Shown here: one piece after another, positions 24,987 through 32,623 of the stretch
Layout: every line of letters begins with the position of its first letter
Position numbering within the stretch: the stretch's first letter is position 1
Source: Promethearchaeota archaeon
Lineage (GTDB): Archaea; Asgardarchaeota; Lokiarchaeia; Sigyniarchaeales; SOKP01
Length of the DNA: 37,034 bases
Assembly (NCBI GenBank): GCA_014730165.1
Contig: WJIS01000034.1
Span: 1-37,034, forward strand
Direction: 5' to 3'
Notes under the pieces: generated by a model
The model's database searches: none
What the model was told of the DNA's origin: nothing
Seen by the model: the letters and a program-made list of their open reading frames with translations, nothing else
Translations under genes and position numbers: made by a program

Positions 24987-26177
24987 TTAATTTTTAACTT
25001 TATACTCAAGTCCATCTATAATCTCTATTAGATCTAATACTTCAAATCCAAAATTGAACTTTTCATTAGCATCGTTTAAATTTGTTTTACAAAATGGGCA
25101 TGTTGAGGATAATATTACTGCTTCAGTTTCTCGCGCTTCTCTTAACCTTTTTTCTGAGATTTCTAATGACCATTCAGGATACCCAATCTTTACTCCTCCT
25201 CCCGCTCCACAACACCATGAATGATTTTTATTTCTTTCCATTTCCACTAATTCTAATCCTGGTATTGATCGATATATAGCTCTTGGGATCTCATAAATAT
25301 TCATGTGTCGTCCTAGATGACAAGGGTCATGGTATGTAACCTTCTTTTTAAAATCGGATTTAAATTCAATTTTATTCTCATTGATCAAATCATTTATCAA
25401 TTCTGCGGTATGTAGGACTTCAAAATCAAATTCAATCCCAAATTTTTTGAAATCCTTTTTAAGAGTTCTATAACAACCCGCACAAGACGTAATTACTTTT
25501 GAAGCTCCAGTTTCTTCTATTTTTTCTATATTGTATTGCATAAATTCTTTACACTTCTCAACTTGACCAGTTCTTAGCATAGGACTAGTGCAACAATGTT
25601 CATCTATTAGAGTGAAATCTATATTTGCCTTTTTCAAGAATCTAAGGGTGGCATCTCTTAAACTTTTTTGCCGGTAGTTTGAAGTACATCCAATAAAATA
25701 AACCCATTCAGCTTTATCGGGTAAATTATATTCTTCTTTCAGATCATTATTATTTGAGTTTGGTTCACCATAAGGATTCCACATTTCTGGGTTTGTAGCT
25801 CTTTCAATTAGCTTTTCTTGATTTTTTGCCGGTCCAATTTCCTTTACTGCCACTTCCCTTAAAGATTCTATGATATCTACAATGTAATCCGCATGAGGTG
25901 CTTGACATGCATCCATACAAGCTCCACAAGTAGGACATGCAAAAATTACATCCTTAATATCATCATTCCATTCTAATTCTCCTAGAATTAATCCTCGAGT
26001 GGTTCTAATCCTTCCGGATGCCCAGAATGATTCGAAGAGATGTTTTTCACCAGACGGACAAGACATCATAAATTCTTTATAAGAATACTTACAGGTGCTG
26101 CATTTGATACAATGATCAAATGCTAATTCTATAAACTTTTTTCCCATTATTTCATCTGATATTTCAATTTCAGTCAA
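24987..26177 (-). CDS. Fe-S oxidoreductase with two CCG domains (GlcF/HdrD-like)
   Basis: 396 residues. N-terminal Fe-S motifs CIKCSTCKYSYKEFMMSCP and CPTCGACMDACQAPH, then two CCG domains: the first with FIGCTSNYR, EHCCTSPMLRTG and TSCAGCYRTLK, the second with YHDPCHLGRH, WCCGAGGG and STCPFCKTNL. This is the electron-transfer subunit of glycolate/lactate/FAD oxidase complexes and of HdrD. It lies 2 bp after the GlcD-like gene, so the two form a flavin-to-Fe-S pair that passes electrons from a 2-hydroxy acid (or similar substrate) to an unknown acceptor. The CCG cysteines may also bind a disulfide-cleaving Fe-S centre. Confidence 0.9.
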   Translation of the reverse strand: MTEIEISDEIMGKKFIELAFDHCIKCSTCKYSYKEFMMSCPSGEKHLFESFWASGRIRTTRGLILGELEWNDDIKDVIFACPTCGACMDACQAPHADYIVDIIESLREVAVKEIGPAKNQEKLIERATNPEMWNPYGEPNSNNNDLKEEYNLPDKAEWVYFIGCTSNYRQKSLRDATLRFLKKANIDFTLIDEHCCTSPMLRTGQVEKCKEFMQYNIEKIEETGASKVITSCAGCYRTLKKDFKKFGIEFDFEVLHTAELINDLINENKIEFKSDFKKKVTYHDPCHLGRHMNIYEIPRAIYRSIPGLELVEMERNKNHSWCCGAGGGVKIGYPEWSLEISEKRLREARETEAVILSSTCPFCKTNLNDANEKFNFGFEVLDLIEIIDGLEYKVKN

Positions 26178-26178
26178 C

Positions 26179-27660
26179 TTACGTATTCCACCTCCCTGGA
26201 TTAAATATGTGATTAGGATCCATACATTGTTTTATTTTCTCAAATAAATTAAGCCACCCTGGATTTATCTTCTTTCTTAACTTTGCCGTCATCCAAGTTG
26301 GAGTTTTATATGGAATGCATCCTTTAGATATGCAAAAATCTGTTATTTCTTCAAGAAGGTGGTGGATTCTCTCTTCTTCTCCATCTTTATATTTATTAAA
26401 TCTAATTATTGGTCTAAAAATACCATAATGCCCTGATTTCATGATTTTCATGTAGATGAATGCTGGGACTTTGTGTTTTTGAAAGATAATATTCACTTGT
26501 TCAATCAATTCTTCCAATTTATGAATTGGAGCATAAGACCCAAACCAAGTTAAACCAGAATATTCTACTAAAGACAGCAATACTGCTGGTAAATCTAAAT
26601 GGCACCGAACACGTAAATTGAAGATCTTTGCAAATTCGTCAACATCAGCGATAATGATGTTTTTACCTTTCTTTTTTAATTCTTCAAATTTAGCTTCTAC
26701 AATTTCCGATTTAGCATCAAGAAGTTTTTTTGTTTTCCCTGATATAGGAAAAAGTGCAGCAAAATCGGGTTCACCAGGAACTTTTTTCGGTTCTGGGATC
26801 TCTACAGTCATTTTTACAACTTCAGTACTTACAGCGGAAATATCATCAATAACATCAGTTTTCCCAACTTCTCTAATAACTGAAGCAACATCTTTCAATC
26901 CAAAGACGAGTGCTAAAAAGGTTTTTTTATAGGCAGGATTGGGCCATAATTGAACGGCACATTTTGTCACCAATCCCGTCATCCCTTGCCAATTTACGAA
27001 TAATCCCATTAAATCGGGCATTGGATATCGACACCACCAGCTATCTACATCTGCTTCTTCTTTACCATAAAAACATGAACCAATTCTTGCTATCTCACCA
27101 TTTGCAGTTATAACCTCTAATCCATTGATAGAATCTCCCATTGATCCAATTTTACATGAAAGATTATTCATTCCACTAAGAATAGCATTTCCTACCACTC
27201 CCGCATAAGGTGGGGCGTATGGGTAACTATAACGTAAATTTGGATAATTATCATCAAGACGTTTTTTTAATTGGCCAAACGTAACTCCTGGTTCCAATAA
27301 AGCATACATCATATCTTCATTTATATGGAGAATTCTATTCATCTTTTTACTGAAATCTACAATAATTCCACCTTGTTGAGGAATAGTAAGTCCTCCTACG
27401 TTATTACCTGTTATATAGGGGACGATCGGAATACTATTTGAATTACAAAATTTCACTAACTCTACTAATTGCTGATTATTCTCTGGTAAGACTACAAAAT
27501 CTGGCATTTTAGCTTCACATTCTGTCATATCATAAGAATAAGGATATAAATCCACGACTCGCTGACTAACATTCTCGCCCCCAAAAATTTTAATTAATTC
27601 ATTACTAACATTTTCTTTACTTATCTTATCACTAATTCGCTTTTCCTCAGTTTCTGTCAT
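26179..27660 (-). CDS. FAD-linked oxidase, GlcD/D-lactate dehydrogenase-like
   Basis: 493 residues. VVLPENNQQLVELVKFCNSN and IPIVPYITGNNVGGLTIPQQ form the FAD PP-loop of the vanillyl-alcohol-oxidase family; the C-terminal CMDPNHIFNPGRW is the usual end of GlcD/Dld proteins. It should oxidise a 2-hydroxy acid (glycolate, lactate or a longer chain); AGPS-type ether-lipid chemistry is a more remote option. The AGGTGA SD sits four bases before the ATG. Second gene of the SCP2-like/FAD/Fe-S operon (12 bp after the SCP2-like gene, one base before the Fe-S gene). Confidence 0.9.
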   Translation of the reverse strand: MTETEEKRISDKISKENVSNELIKIFGGENVSQRVVDLYPYSYDMTECEAKMPDFVVLPENNQQLVELVKFCNSNSIPIVPYITGNNVGGLTIPQQGGIIVDFSKKMNRILHINEDMMYALLEPGVTFGQLKKRLDDNYPNLRYSYPYAPPYAGVVGNAILSGMNNLSCKIGSMGDSINGLEVITANGEIARIGSCFYGKEEADVDSWWCRYPMPDLMGLFVNWQGMTGLVTKCAVQLWPNPAYKKTFLALVFGLKDVASVIREVGKTDVIDDISAVSTEVVKMTVEIPEPKKVPGEPDFAALFPISGKTKKLLDAKSEIVEAKFEELKKKGKNIIIADVDEFAKIFNLRVRCHLDLPAVLLSLVEYSGLTWFGSYAPIHKLEELIEQVNIIFQKHKVPAFIYMKIMKSGHYGIFRPIIRFNKYKDGEEERIHHLLEEITDFCISKGCIPYKTPTWMTAKLRKKINPGWLNLFEKIKQCMDPNHIFNPGRWNT

Positions 27661-27664
27661 TTTT

Positions 27665-27670
27665 TCACCT
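27665..27670 (-). promoter_or_regulatory. AGGTGA Shine-Dalgarno of the FAD oxidase
   Basis: AGGTGA on the minus strand, four bases before the ATG. Together with the same motif before the 31135 gene it defines the ribosome-binding consensus used to choose starts here. Confidence 0.7.
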
Positions 27671-27672
27671 AT

Positions 27673-28092
27673 TTATCTTGTATTTTGGTTCATTTTAAAA
27701 TAGTATTGATTGGGATCTGCTGCAACCATCTTTAGAGTATCGAGAAAGATTTTTTGAAATCTTAAAATAGATCCAAGTTTGTACATTCCTTTAATCTTTA
27801 TTTTCCTCGTTAAAAATGCTTTTATAACTCCAATCCTCTCATAAGCTAAATCTAATAGAGTATGCAAATCCATTTTTACTTTAAGATCATAATCCTTTAG
27901 ATTTTTTCCAATCTTGAATGCAATATTGTTATCTTTAAAAGAAACCAAGACAGGATAAAACTTTTCCAATTCAATTAAAACACTTTTGTTAAAGCTTTTG
28001 ACTAGATCCAAATACTCCTTGTCATTACGGTAACTTAATATGTTTTTTAAAGCTACTGAAAGTAGATCTTCAGGTTTTTCGATGTTTATCAT
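27673..28092 (-). CDS. SCP2-like (sterol carrier / lipid-binding) domain protein
   Basis: 139 residues. The C-terminal half resembles SCP2: DLHTLLDLAYERIGVIKAFL followed by KIKIKGMYKLGSILRFQKIF, matching the usual LLDLA-GR and KIKG-x-KL segments, after a beta sheet (LVSFKDNNIAFKIGKNLKDY). SCP2 domains bind acyl chains or acyl-CoA in a hydrophobic tunnel. As first gene of the operon with the GlcD- and GlcF-like genes it may present a hydrophobic substrate to the oxidase or bind its product; this is inference. The ATG follows GAGAGAG. Divergent from the CdhC-like gene. Confidence 0.72.
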   Translation of the reverse strand: MINIEKPEDLLSVALKNILSYRNDKEYLDLVKSFNKSVLIELEKFYPVLVSFKDNNIAFKIGKNLKDYDLKVKMDLHTLLDLAYERIGVIKAFLTRKIKIKGMYKLGSILRFQKIFLDTLKMVAADPNQYYFKMNQNTR

Positions 28093-28155
28093 TTTAATTT
28101 TTCTCTCTCAATAAATTAAATTCATTAGAGTAAATTTTATTATTAAATTATAAAT

Positions 28156-28178
28156 ATTTAATTATTTTGTAATTAAAT
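28156..28178. repeat. Perfect 9-bp inverted repeat in a divergent promoter region
   Basis: ATTTAATTA at 28156-28164 and TAATTAAAT at 28170-28178 around a 5-nt tttg-t loop, midway in the 115-bp gap between two divergent operons and next to a TATA-like box. A dimeric regulator could bind here and control both sides. It is AT-only, so chance is possible. Confidence 0.4.
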
Positions 28179-28181
28179 TAG

Positions 28182-28189
28182 TTTATAAA
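28182..28189 (+). promoter_or_regulatory. TATA-like box of the CdhC-like/CooC-like operon
   Basis: tttataaa about 22 nt before the ATG at 28208; no SD precedes the ATG, so the message is probably leaderless or nearly so. Confidence 0.4.
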
Positions 28190-28207
28190 AATCATTTTAT
28201 CTGATTA

Positions 28208-28975
28208 ATGTTGAACCTTAATGATAACCTCTTGCAAGTAATAAATTTTTTAGAAGACCAGTCAAAAGATAATGAAAACCTTAAGTTTTTTGAAATAAAT
28301 GAAAATTTAGATGATTTTTTTAAAAGATCTGGAATTGGGGTTAAGCTAGAAGAATATAAAGAGATTGTGCTTAAGGAAGAATTAGGATTGGAATTAGGAG
28401 GAATGGAAAAGACATCATTTTCTCTTATTTATCCCACAAATGAAAAGCTGGATGATGACAGAGACTTTATTTACTTATTGGGGAACGAAACTGATGAAGT
28501 TAATTCAAATGCTATTCATTTTGGTATTTTTATTTTAATTCAATCAAACAATCTCGAAGATAAACTTTTTGATGATCTAAGACATTTTTCCTTGATTTCA
28601 AATAGTATTGAAGGTTTCTCAACTCGCTCAATCCCTACACGATTTTGGTGTCGTATTACTGAAAATGTATTGAAGAAAGGATTCTCGTTTGAAATATTGG
28701 GGAAAGCTATAGTGTACCTTTACAAAAAAAGATTTGGAGAAACTCTAAACTCGATAAAAATCTTTATAATAAACTCAGATGAAGAATTGCTTAAGCTATT
28801 TTTAAAACTAATTTCTAATTTAAAATCTAAAATAAATAAACACTGGATTGATAAGATTAATGATTGGAAAAAACGACTCGACTGTGATTATTCATGGACT
28901 TGTGAAATTTGTCCTTTTTTATCGGCATGTCAAAACATCCAAGAAATCTTACAAAAAAGAAAAGAAATAAAATAA
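28208..28975 (+). CDS. Truncated acetyl-CoA synthase (CdhC/AcsB) domain-like protein
   Basis: 255 residues. From about residue 53 the chain follows the N-terminal and middle part of the acetyl-CoA synthase beta subunit: LGLELGG, then a DRDFIYLLGNETDEV stretch, SNSIEGFSTRSIPTRFWCRI, VLKKGFSFEILGKAI and INSDEELLK, which line up with ELGGPK, GPDL.E, IMHLNQRYDVWMRV, FGKA and YTDQAEV of CdhC. It ends with Cys226, Cys232, Cys235 and Cys241 (CEICPFLSAC), near the CTLCQSFAPTNVC cluster site, and stops before the Ni-binding Cys-Gly-Cys region and the rest of the catalytic domain. So it cannot be a normal synthase; an accessory, scaffold or Fe-S protein is more likely. Five bases before the CooC-like gene. 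Confidence 0.7.
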   Translation: MLNLNDNLLQVINFLEDQSKDNENLKFFEINENLDDFFKRSGIGVKLEEYKEIVLKEELGLELGGMEKTSFSLIYPTNEKLDDDRDFIYLLGNETDEVNSNAIHFGIFILIQSNNLEDKLFDDLRHFSLISNSIEGFSTRSIPTRFWCRITENVLKKGFSFEILGKAIVYLYKKRFGETLNSIKIFIINSDEELLKLFLKLISNLKSKINKHWIDKINDWKKRLDCDYSWTCEICPFLSACQNIQEILQKRKEIK

Positions 28976-28979
28976 GAAA

Positions 28980-29759
28980 ATGACTAAAAAAACTAAAATA
29001 ATCGCAATCACGGGTAAAGGTGGTTCAGGAAAGAGTGTGACTACCGCACTCATGACAAAGCTATTAACCGAAAAATATAATAAGAAATTATTATTAATAG
29101 ATGCAGATCCTACTCATCCCCACCTAAGTTATCTGGTAAACTTGATTCCAGAACGTACCATTGAAGATTTAAGAAGTGAGATTATTAAATCCTCTATGAA
29201 TCAAACTCTGGAAGTTGAAGAAGTTGCCAGAAAAATTGATTTCAAAATTTATGATTTAATAAAAGAAACAAAAAAATTTGGGTTAATTGCAATTGGACAA
29301 CCTAGAATCGAAGGATGTTTTTGTCCATTAAATAGCCTTCTTAGGAGTGTAATAGACTCCATTTCAAAAGACTATGACTTTATTTTGATTGATTGTGAGG
29401 CCGGTTTAGAACAAATAAATCGAAAAGTGATAAAAAATGTGGATATTGTTTTAATCATCTCAGATATGTCTGTTCGGGGGATAGAGACAGTTAGATCGAT
29501 TACAGAATCAGCTAAAACATTTACTAATTGCGAATATATTGGACTAATCTTAAACAAAGTTAAAGGAAGTTATGATTCACTTCTTGAACATATTACTAAT
29601 TTGAATTTACCTGTTTTAGGAAAAATTCCGGAAGATGAAATGATCTCTCAATTTGACCTAGAAGGTAGAGCACTAATACAACTGCCTGAGAATACCCCAT
29701 CCATTATATCTGTTAGAAATATAATTGAAAAACTACTTAATCAAAAATCAAATGAATGA
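28980..29759 (+). CDS. CooC/AcsF-like nickel-insertion-type ATPase
   Basis: 259 residues, a MinD/SIMIBI P-loop ATPase. IIAITGKGGSGKSVTTAL is the deviant Walker A with the signature Lys (residues 12-19), LLLIDADPTHPHLS the switch I part, and DFILIDCEAGLEQINR the Walker B. Cys113-x-Cys115 in EGCFCPLNSLLR is the CooC CxC motif that binds nickel at the dimer interface. CooC/AcsF use ATP to mature the metal centres of CO dehydrogenase or acetyl-CoA synthase. Here the partner is the preceding truncated CdhC-like protein, 4 bp away, and no CODH genes lie in the window, so the client is unknown. Confidence 0.88.
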   Translation: MTKKTKIIAITGKGGSGKSVTTALMTKLLTEKYNKKLLLIDADPTHPHLSYLVNLIPERTIEDLRSEIIKSSMNQTLEVEEVARKIDFKIYDLIKETKKFGLIAIGQPRIEGCFCPLNSLLRSVIDSISKDYDFILIDCEAGLEQINRKVIKNVDIVLIISDMSVRGIETVRSITESAKTFTNCEYIGLILNKVKGSYDSLLEHITNLNLPVLGKIPEDEMISQFDLEGRALIQLPENTPSIISVRNIIEKLLNQKSNE

Positions 29760-29884
29760 GAACATTTCATAATTCTCAAATCGTAGCTTTTGGTTAATAA
29801 CCTTAAAGAAATTACTTAAAACAAATAGTCAAACAGACTATATTACCAAAAGAAGTTTTAAAAAATTAAAAAGAGAAAAAAAAA

Positions 29885-31135
29885 TTATGGATAGAAACCT
29901 CGCAATTCAATCGCTTTTGCTATCCGACTTACTGCTATTATATATGCAGCTAACCTAAGGGAAACCTTTTTCTCTTTTGAAACTTCCCATACCTTTTCAA
30001 AAGCACTTACGATTATTTTTTCAAGTTCTTTGTTAATCCTCTCTAGATTCCAGAAATAAGAATTTGTATCTTGGACATATTCAAAATAAGAAACACAGAC
30101 ACCACCAGCATTAGCTAAAATGTCAGGTACTACTGTGATTTCCTTTTTGTTAAGTATCTCGTCCGCCTCAGGAGTTGTAGGTCCATTAGCTCCCTCTAAT
30201 ACAATTTTACAATTGATTTTATCAGCATTATCACTTGTAATTTGATTTTCAATCGCAGCAGGTATCAATACATCACACTTTGAAGTTAATAGAGAATCAT
30301 TGGAAATGTGTTTTATTTTATCTCCTGAATAGGAATCAAGATATTTCCCATTATCTCTCCATTCCGCTAATTCTTTAATATCAAGACCTTCTTCACAATA
30401 GATTCCTCCGGTGATATCTGATATAGCAAGAATCTTACAACCACGTTCAAATAATAACTCCGCAATCGTTCCTCCCACATTTCCAAATCCTTGTACTACG
30501 ATGCTAAGATCTTTTAAATCCAGTTCCATTTTTTCGCATAAGGCTTGAAGAACGAAATATAATCCTCTACCTGTTGCGGGACCTCTTCCTACAGATCCAC
30601 CAATTTCAATTGGCTTTCCAGTCACTACTGCTGGGATCGTTCTACCTTTTTGCATTGAATATGTGTCCATTATCCAAGACATGATCTGAGCATTTGTATT
30701 TACATCTGGAGCGGGAACATCGATATCAGGTCCTATAATATTGATTATTTCAGCCGTATATCTTCTTGTGATTCTTTGTATTTCTTTCATTGATAATTGA
30801 GAAGGATCACAACAAACCCCTCCTTTCGCACCTCCTAATGGGAGATTAAGAAGACTTGATTTCCATGTCATCCAAGTAGCTAATGCTTTTACTTCATCTA
30901 AATTGACTTCTGGGGAAAATCTTATCCCTCCTTTTCCTGGACCTTTAATTGTTGTATGATGAACCCTATATCCTTCGAAAATCTTAATAGATCCATCATC
31001 CATTATTATTGGTATAGAAACTATTAATGCTCGTTCTACATTTTTTAAAAACTCAGTTATATTCGGATCTAAATCAATTTGTTTAGCAACGATCTCAATC
31101 TGTTCTTGAGCCATTTTAAACGGATTTACACTCAT
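29885..31135 (-). CDS. gdhA: Glutamate dehydrogenase (Glu/Leu/Phe/Val family), copy 1
   Basis: 416 residues, the usual archaeal/bacterial length. GPGKGGIRFSPEVNLDEVKA, MTWKSSLLNLPLGGAKGGV (catalytic Lys in GGAKGG) and IDVPAPDVNTNAQIMSWIMD are the substrate half; VVQGFGNVGGTIAELLFERG is the NAD(P)-binding Rossmann motif. It interconverts glutamate and 2-oxoglutarate plus ammonia, linking nitrogen with the 2-oxoacid pool used by Kor. VSYFEYVQ keeps the Ser expected at the glutamate side-chain site. AGGTGAT lies seven bases before the ATG. Lies 38 bp after a paralogue; the two are probably one transcript. Confidence 0.93.
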   Translation of the reverse strand: MSVNPFKMAQEQIEIVAKQIDLDPNITEFLKNVERALIVSIPIIMDDGSIKIFEGYRVHHTTIKGPGKGGIRFSPEVNLDEVKALATWMTWKSSLLNLPLGGAKGGVCCDPSQLSMKEIQRITRRYTAEIINIIGPDIDVPAPDVNTNAQIMSWIMDTYSMQKGRTIPAVVTGKPIEIGGSVGRGPATGRGLYFVLQALCEKMELDLKDLSIVVQGFGNVGGTIAELLFERGCKILAISDITGGIYCEEGLDIKELAEWRDNGKYLDSYSGDKIKHISNDSLLTSKCDVLIPAAIENQITSDNADKINCKIVLEGANGPTTPEADEILNKKEITVVPDILANAGGVCVSYFEYVQDTNSYFWNLERINKELEKIIVSAFEKVWEVSKEKKVSLRLAAYIIAVSRIAKAIELRGFYP

Positions 31136-31143
31136 TTATTTTA

Positions 31144-31149
31144 TCACCT
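31144..31149 (-). promoter_or_regulatory. AGGTGA Shine-Dalgarno of glutamate dehydrogenase copy 1
   Basis: AAAGGTGATAA on the minus strand with its core eight bases before the ATG; a good match to the archaeal 16S rRNA tail and useful for fixing starts in this genome. Confidence 0.7.
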
Positions 31150-31173
31150 TTTAGTATATGTAATGTAATTTAG

Positions 31174-32451
31174 TTATGGAAAAAGCCCTCTTAATTCATG
31201 AGCTTTTGCTAATCTTTGACCAGCTATCATATAAGCTGCAGTCCTAAGAGAAACATTTCTTTCTTTTGAGACTCGATATACAACATCAAAAGTATCTAAT
31301 AAGACATGTTGCATTTCACGGTTGATTCTATCCAAATCCCAAAAATATGATTGTATATCTTGGATATATTCAAAATAGGATATTATTACTCCTCCACTAT
31401 TCGCAAGAATATCTGGAATGACGATAATATCTTTAGATTCAAATATCTCATCCGCTTTTGAAGTAGTTGGGCTATTAGCTCCTTCAAGGATTATCCTACA
31501 ATTTACACTTTCTGCATTACCTGAATATAATTGATTTTCGGTTGCACAAGGACATAGCATATCACATTCTAAAGCAATAAGTTCTTCATTATTTAATTTC
31601 ATACCTCCATTGGAATCAAAATCCCTCACTGAATTCTCATGATTTTTAAATCTAATCAAATCATTTATCTCTAATCCATTTGGATTATAAATTCCTCCTT
31701 TGGAATCACTCACACCGATAATATTACATCCATAATCATAGAGTTTTTTCCCTATCTCCTTACCCACTTTTCCAAATCCTTGAATTGCGATATTCATAGA
31801 TTTTAAATCAAGATCTTTTCGCTTACAGAATTCATATACTATATATGACATTCCGGTCCCCACGGCGCCTGTTCTGCCCACTGAACCCCCAATCTCTGTT
31901 GGCTTTCCAGTTACAACACCAGGAACTGGTCTACCTTTTTGCATTGAATATGTATCAAATATCCATGCCATTATCTGCTCATCAGTTCCCATATCCGGGG
32001 CGGGAATATCGATATCAGGTCCAATTATATTGATAATCTCTGCTGTGTATCTTCTGGTTATCCTTTCTAACTCTTTCTTCGAAACTTTATGAGGATCTAC
32101 TCGAACACCTCCTTTCGATCCTCCCAAAGGTAAATTTAAGAGAGCATTTTTCATAGTCATCAAAAACGCTAATGCTTTAATCTCATCTAATGTCACATCG
32201 GAAGAGTAGCGAATTCCACCCTTAGCAGGTCCTCTAATAGTGCTATGATGGCATCGAAATCCTTCAAAATTTACTAATCTTCCATCATCCATTATCACCG
32301 GAATTGATACAACTAAGGATCGCTCAGTTTTATTTAAATAACTTAAGGTATTCGGATCCATATCAATTTCTTTTGCGGCTATTTCCAATTTCTTTTTCGC
32401 ACTTTCCCAAGGATTAATATCTACTTTATGATTTTTTATACTGAACACCAA
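31174..32451 (-). CDS. Glutamate dehydrogenase (Glu/Leu/Phe/Val family), copy 2
   Basis: 425 residues, alignable with the neighbouring copy along its whole length. GPAKGGIRYSSDVTLDEIKA, MTMKNALLNLPLGGSKGGV and IDIPAPDMGTDEQIMAWIFD hold the catalytic Lys and Asp; AIQGFGKVGKEIGKKLYDYG is the dinucleotide fold. It differs from copy 1 at active-site text (MTMK for MTWK, GTDEQ for NTNAQ), so substrate or cofactor preference may differ, or the two may form a hetero-oligomer. The start is uncertain: the TTG at 32449-32451 has no SD, GTG follows at once, and the first ten residues (MVFSIKNHKV) have no counterpart in copy 1. Confidence 0.9.
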   Translation of the reverse strand: MVFSIKNHKVDINPWESAKKKLEIAAKEIDMDPNTLSYLNKTERSLVVSIPVIMDDGRLVNFEGFRCHHSTIRGPAKGGIRYSSDVTLDEIKALAFLMTMKNALLNLPLGGSKGGVRVDPHKVSKKELERITRRYTAEIINIIGPDIDIPAPDMGTDEQIMAWIFDTYSMQKGRPVPGVVTGKPTEIGGSVGRTGAVGTGMSYIVYEFCKRKDLDLKSMNIAIQGFGKVGKEIGKKLYDYGCNIIGVSDSKGGIYNPNGLEINDLIRFKNHENSVRDFDSNGGMKLNNEELIALECDMLCPCATENQLYSGNAESVNCRIILEGANSPTTSKADEIFESKDIIVIPDILANSGGVIISYFEYIQDIQSYFWDLDRINREMQHVLLDTFDVVYRVSKERNVSLRTAAYMIAGQRLAKAHELRGLFP

Positions 32452-32623
32452 TGTTACTTTAATTAATTTAAATTTAGGATAATTAGCTAAATTGTTTTTA
32501 ATTTATTTAAATTATGAAATTGCTAGAATTATAGCGTCTTTCAGCATATTTAATAAATTCATTAAACAAAATTCAAAAAAGTTGAAGTATGTTTAAATGA
32601 AAATAGGGATTTTTATAGAATTA

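Noticed and set aside
26618-26932. 104-residue ORF on the plus strand
   Set aside because: Lies fully inside and antisense to the FAD oxidase gene; low-complexity Ser/Phe composition.
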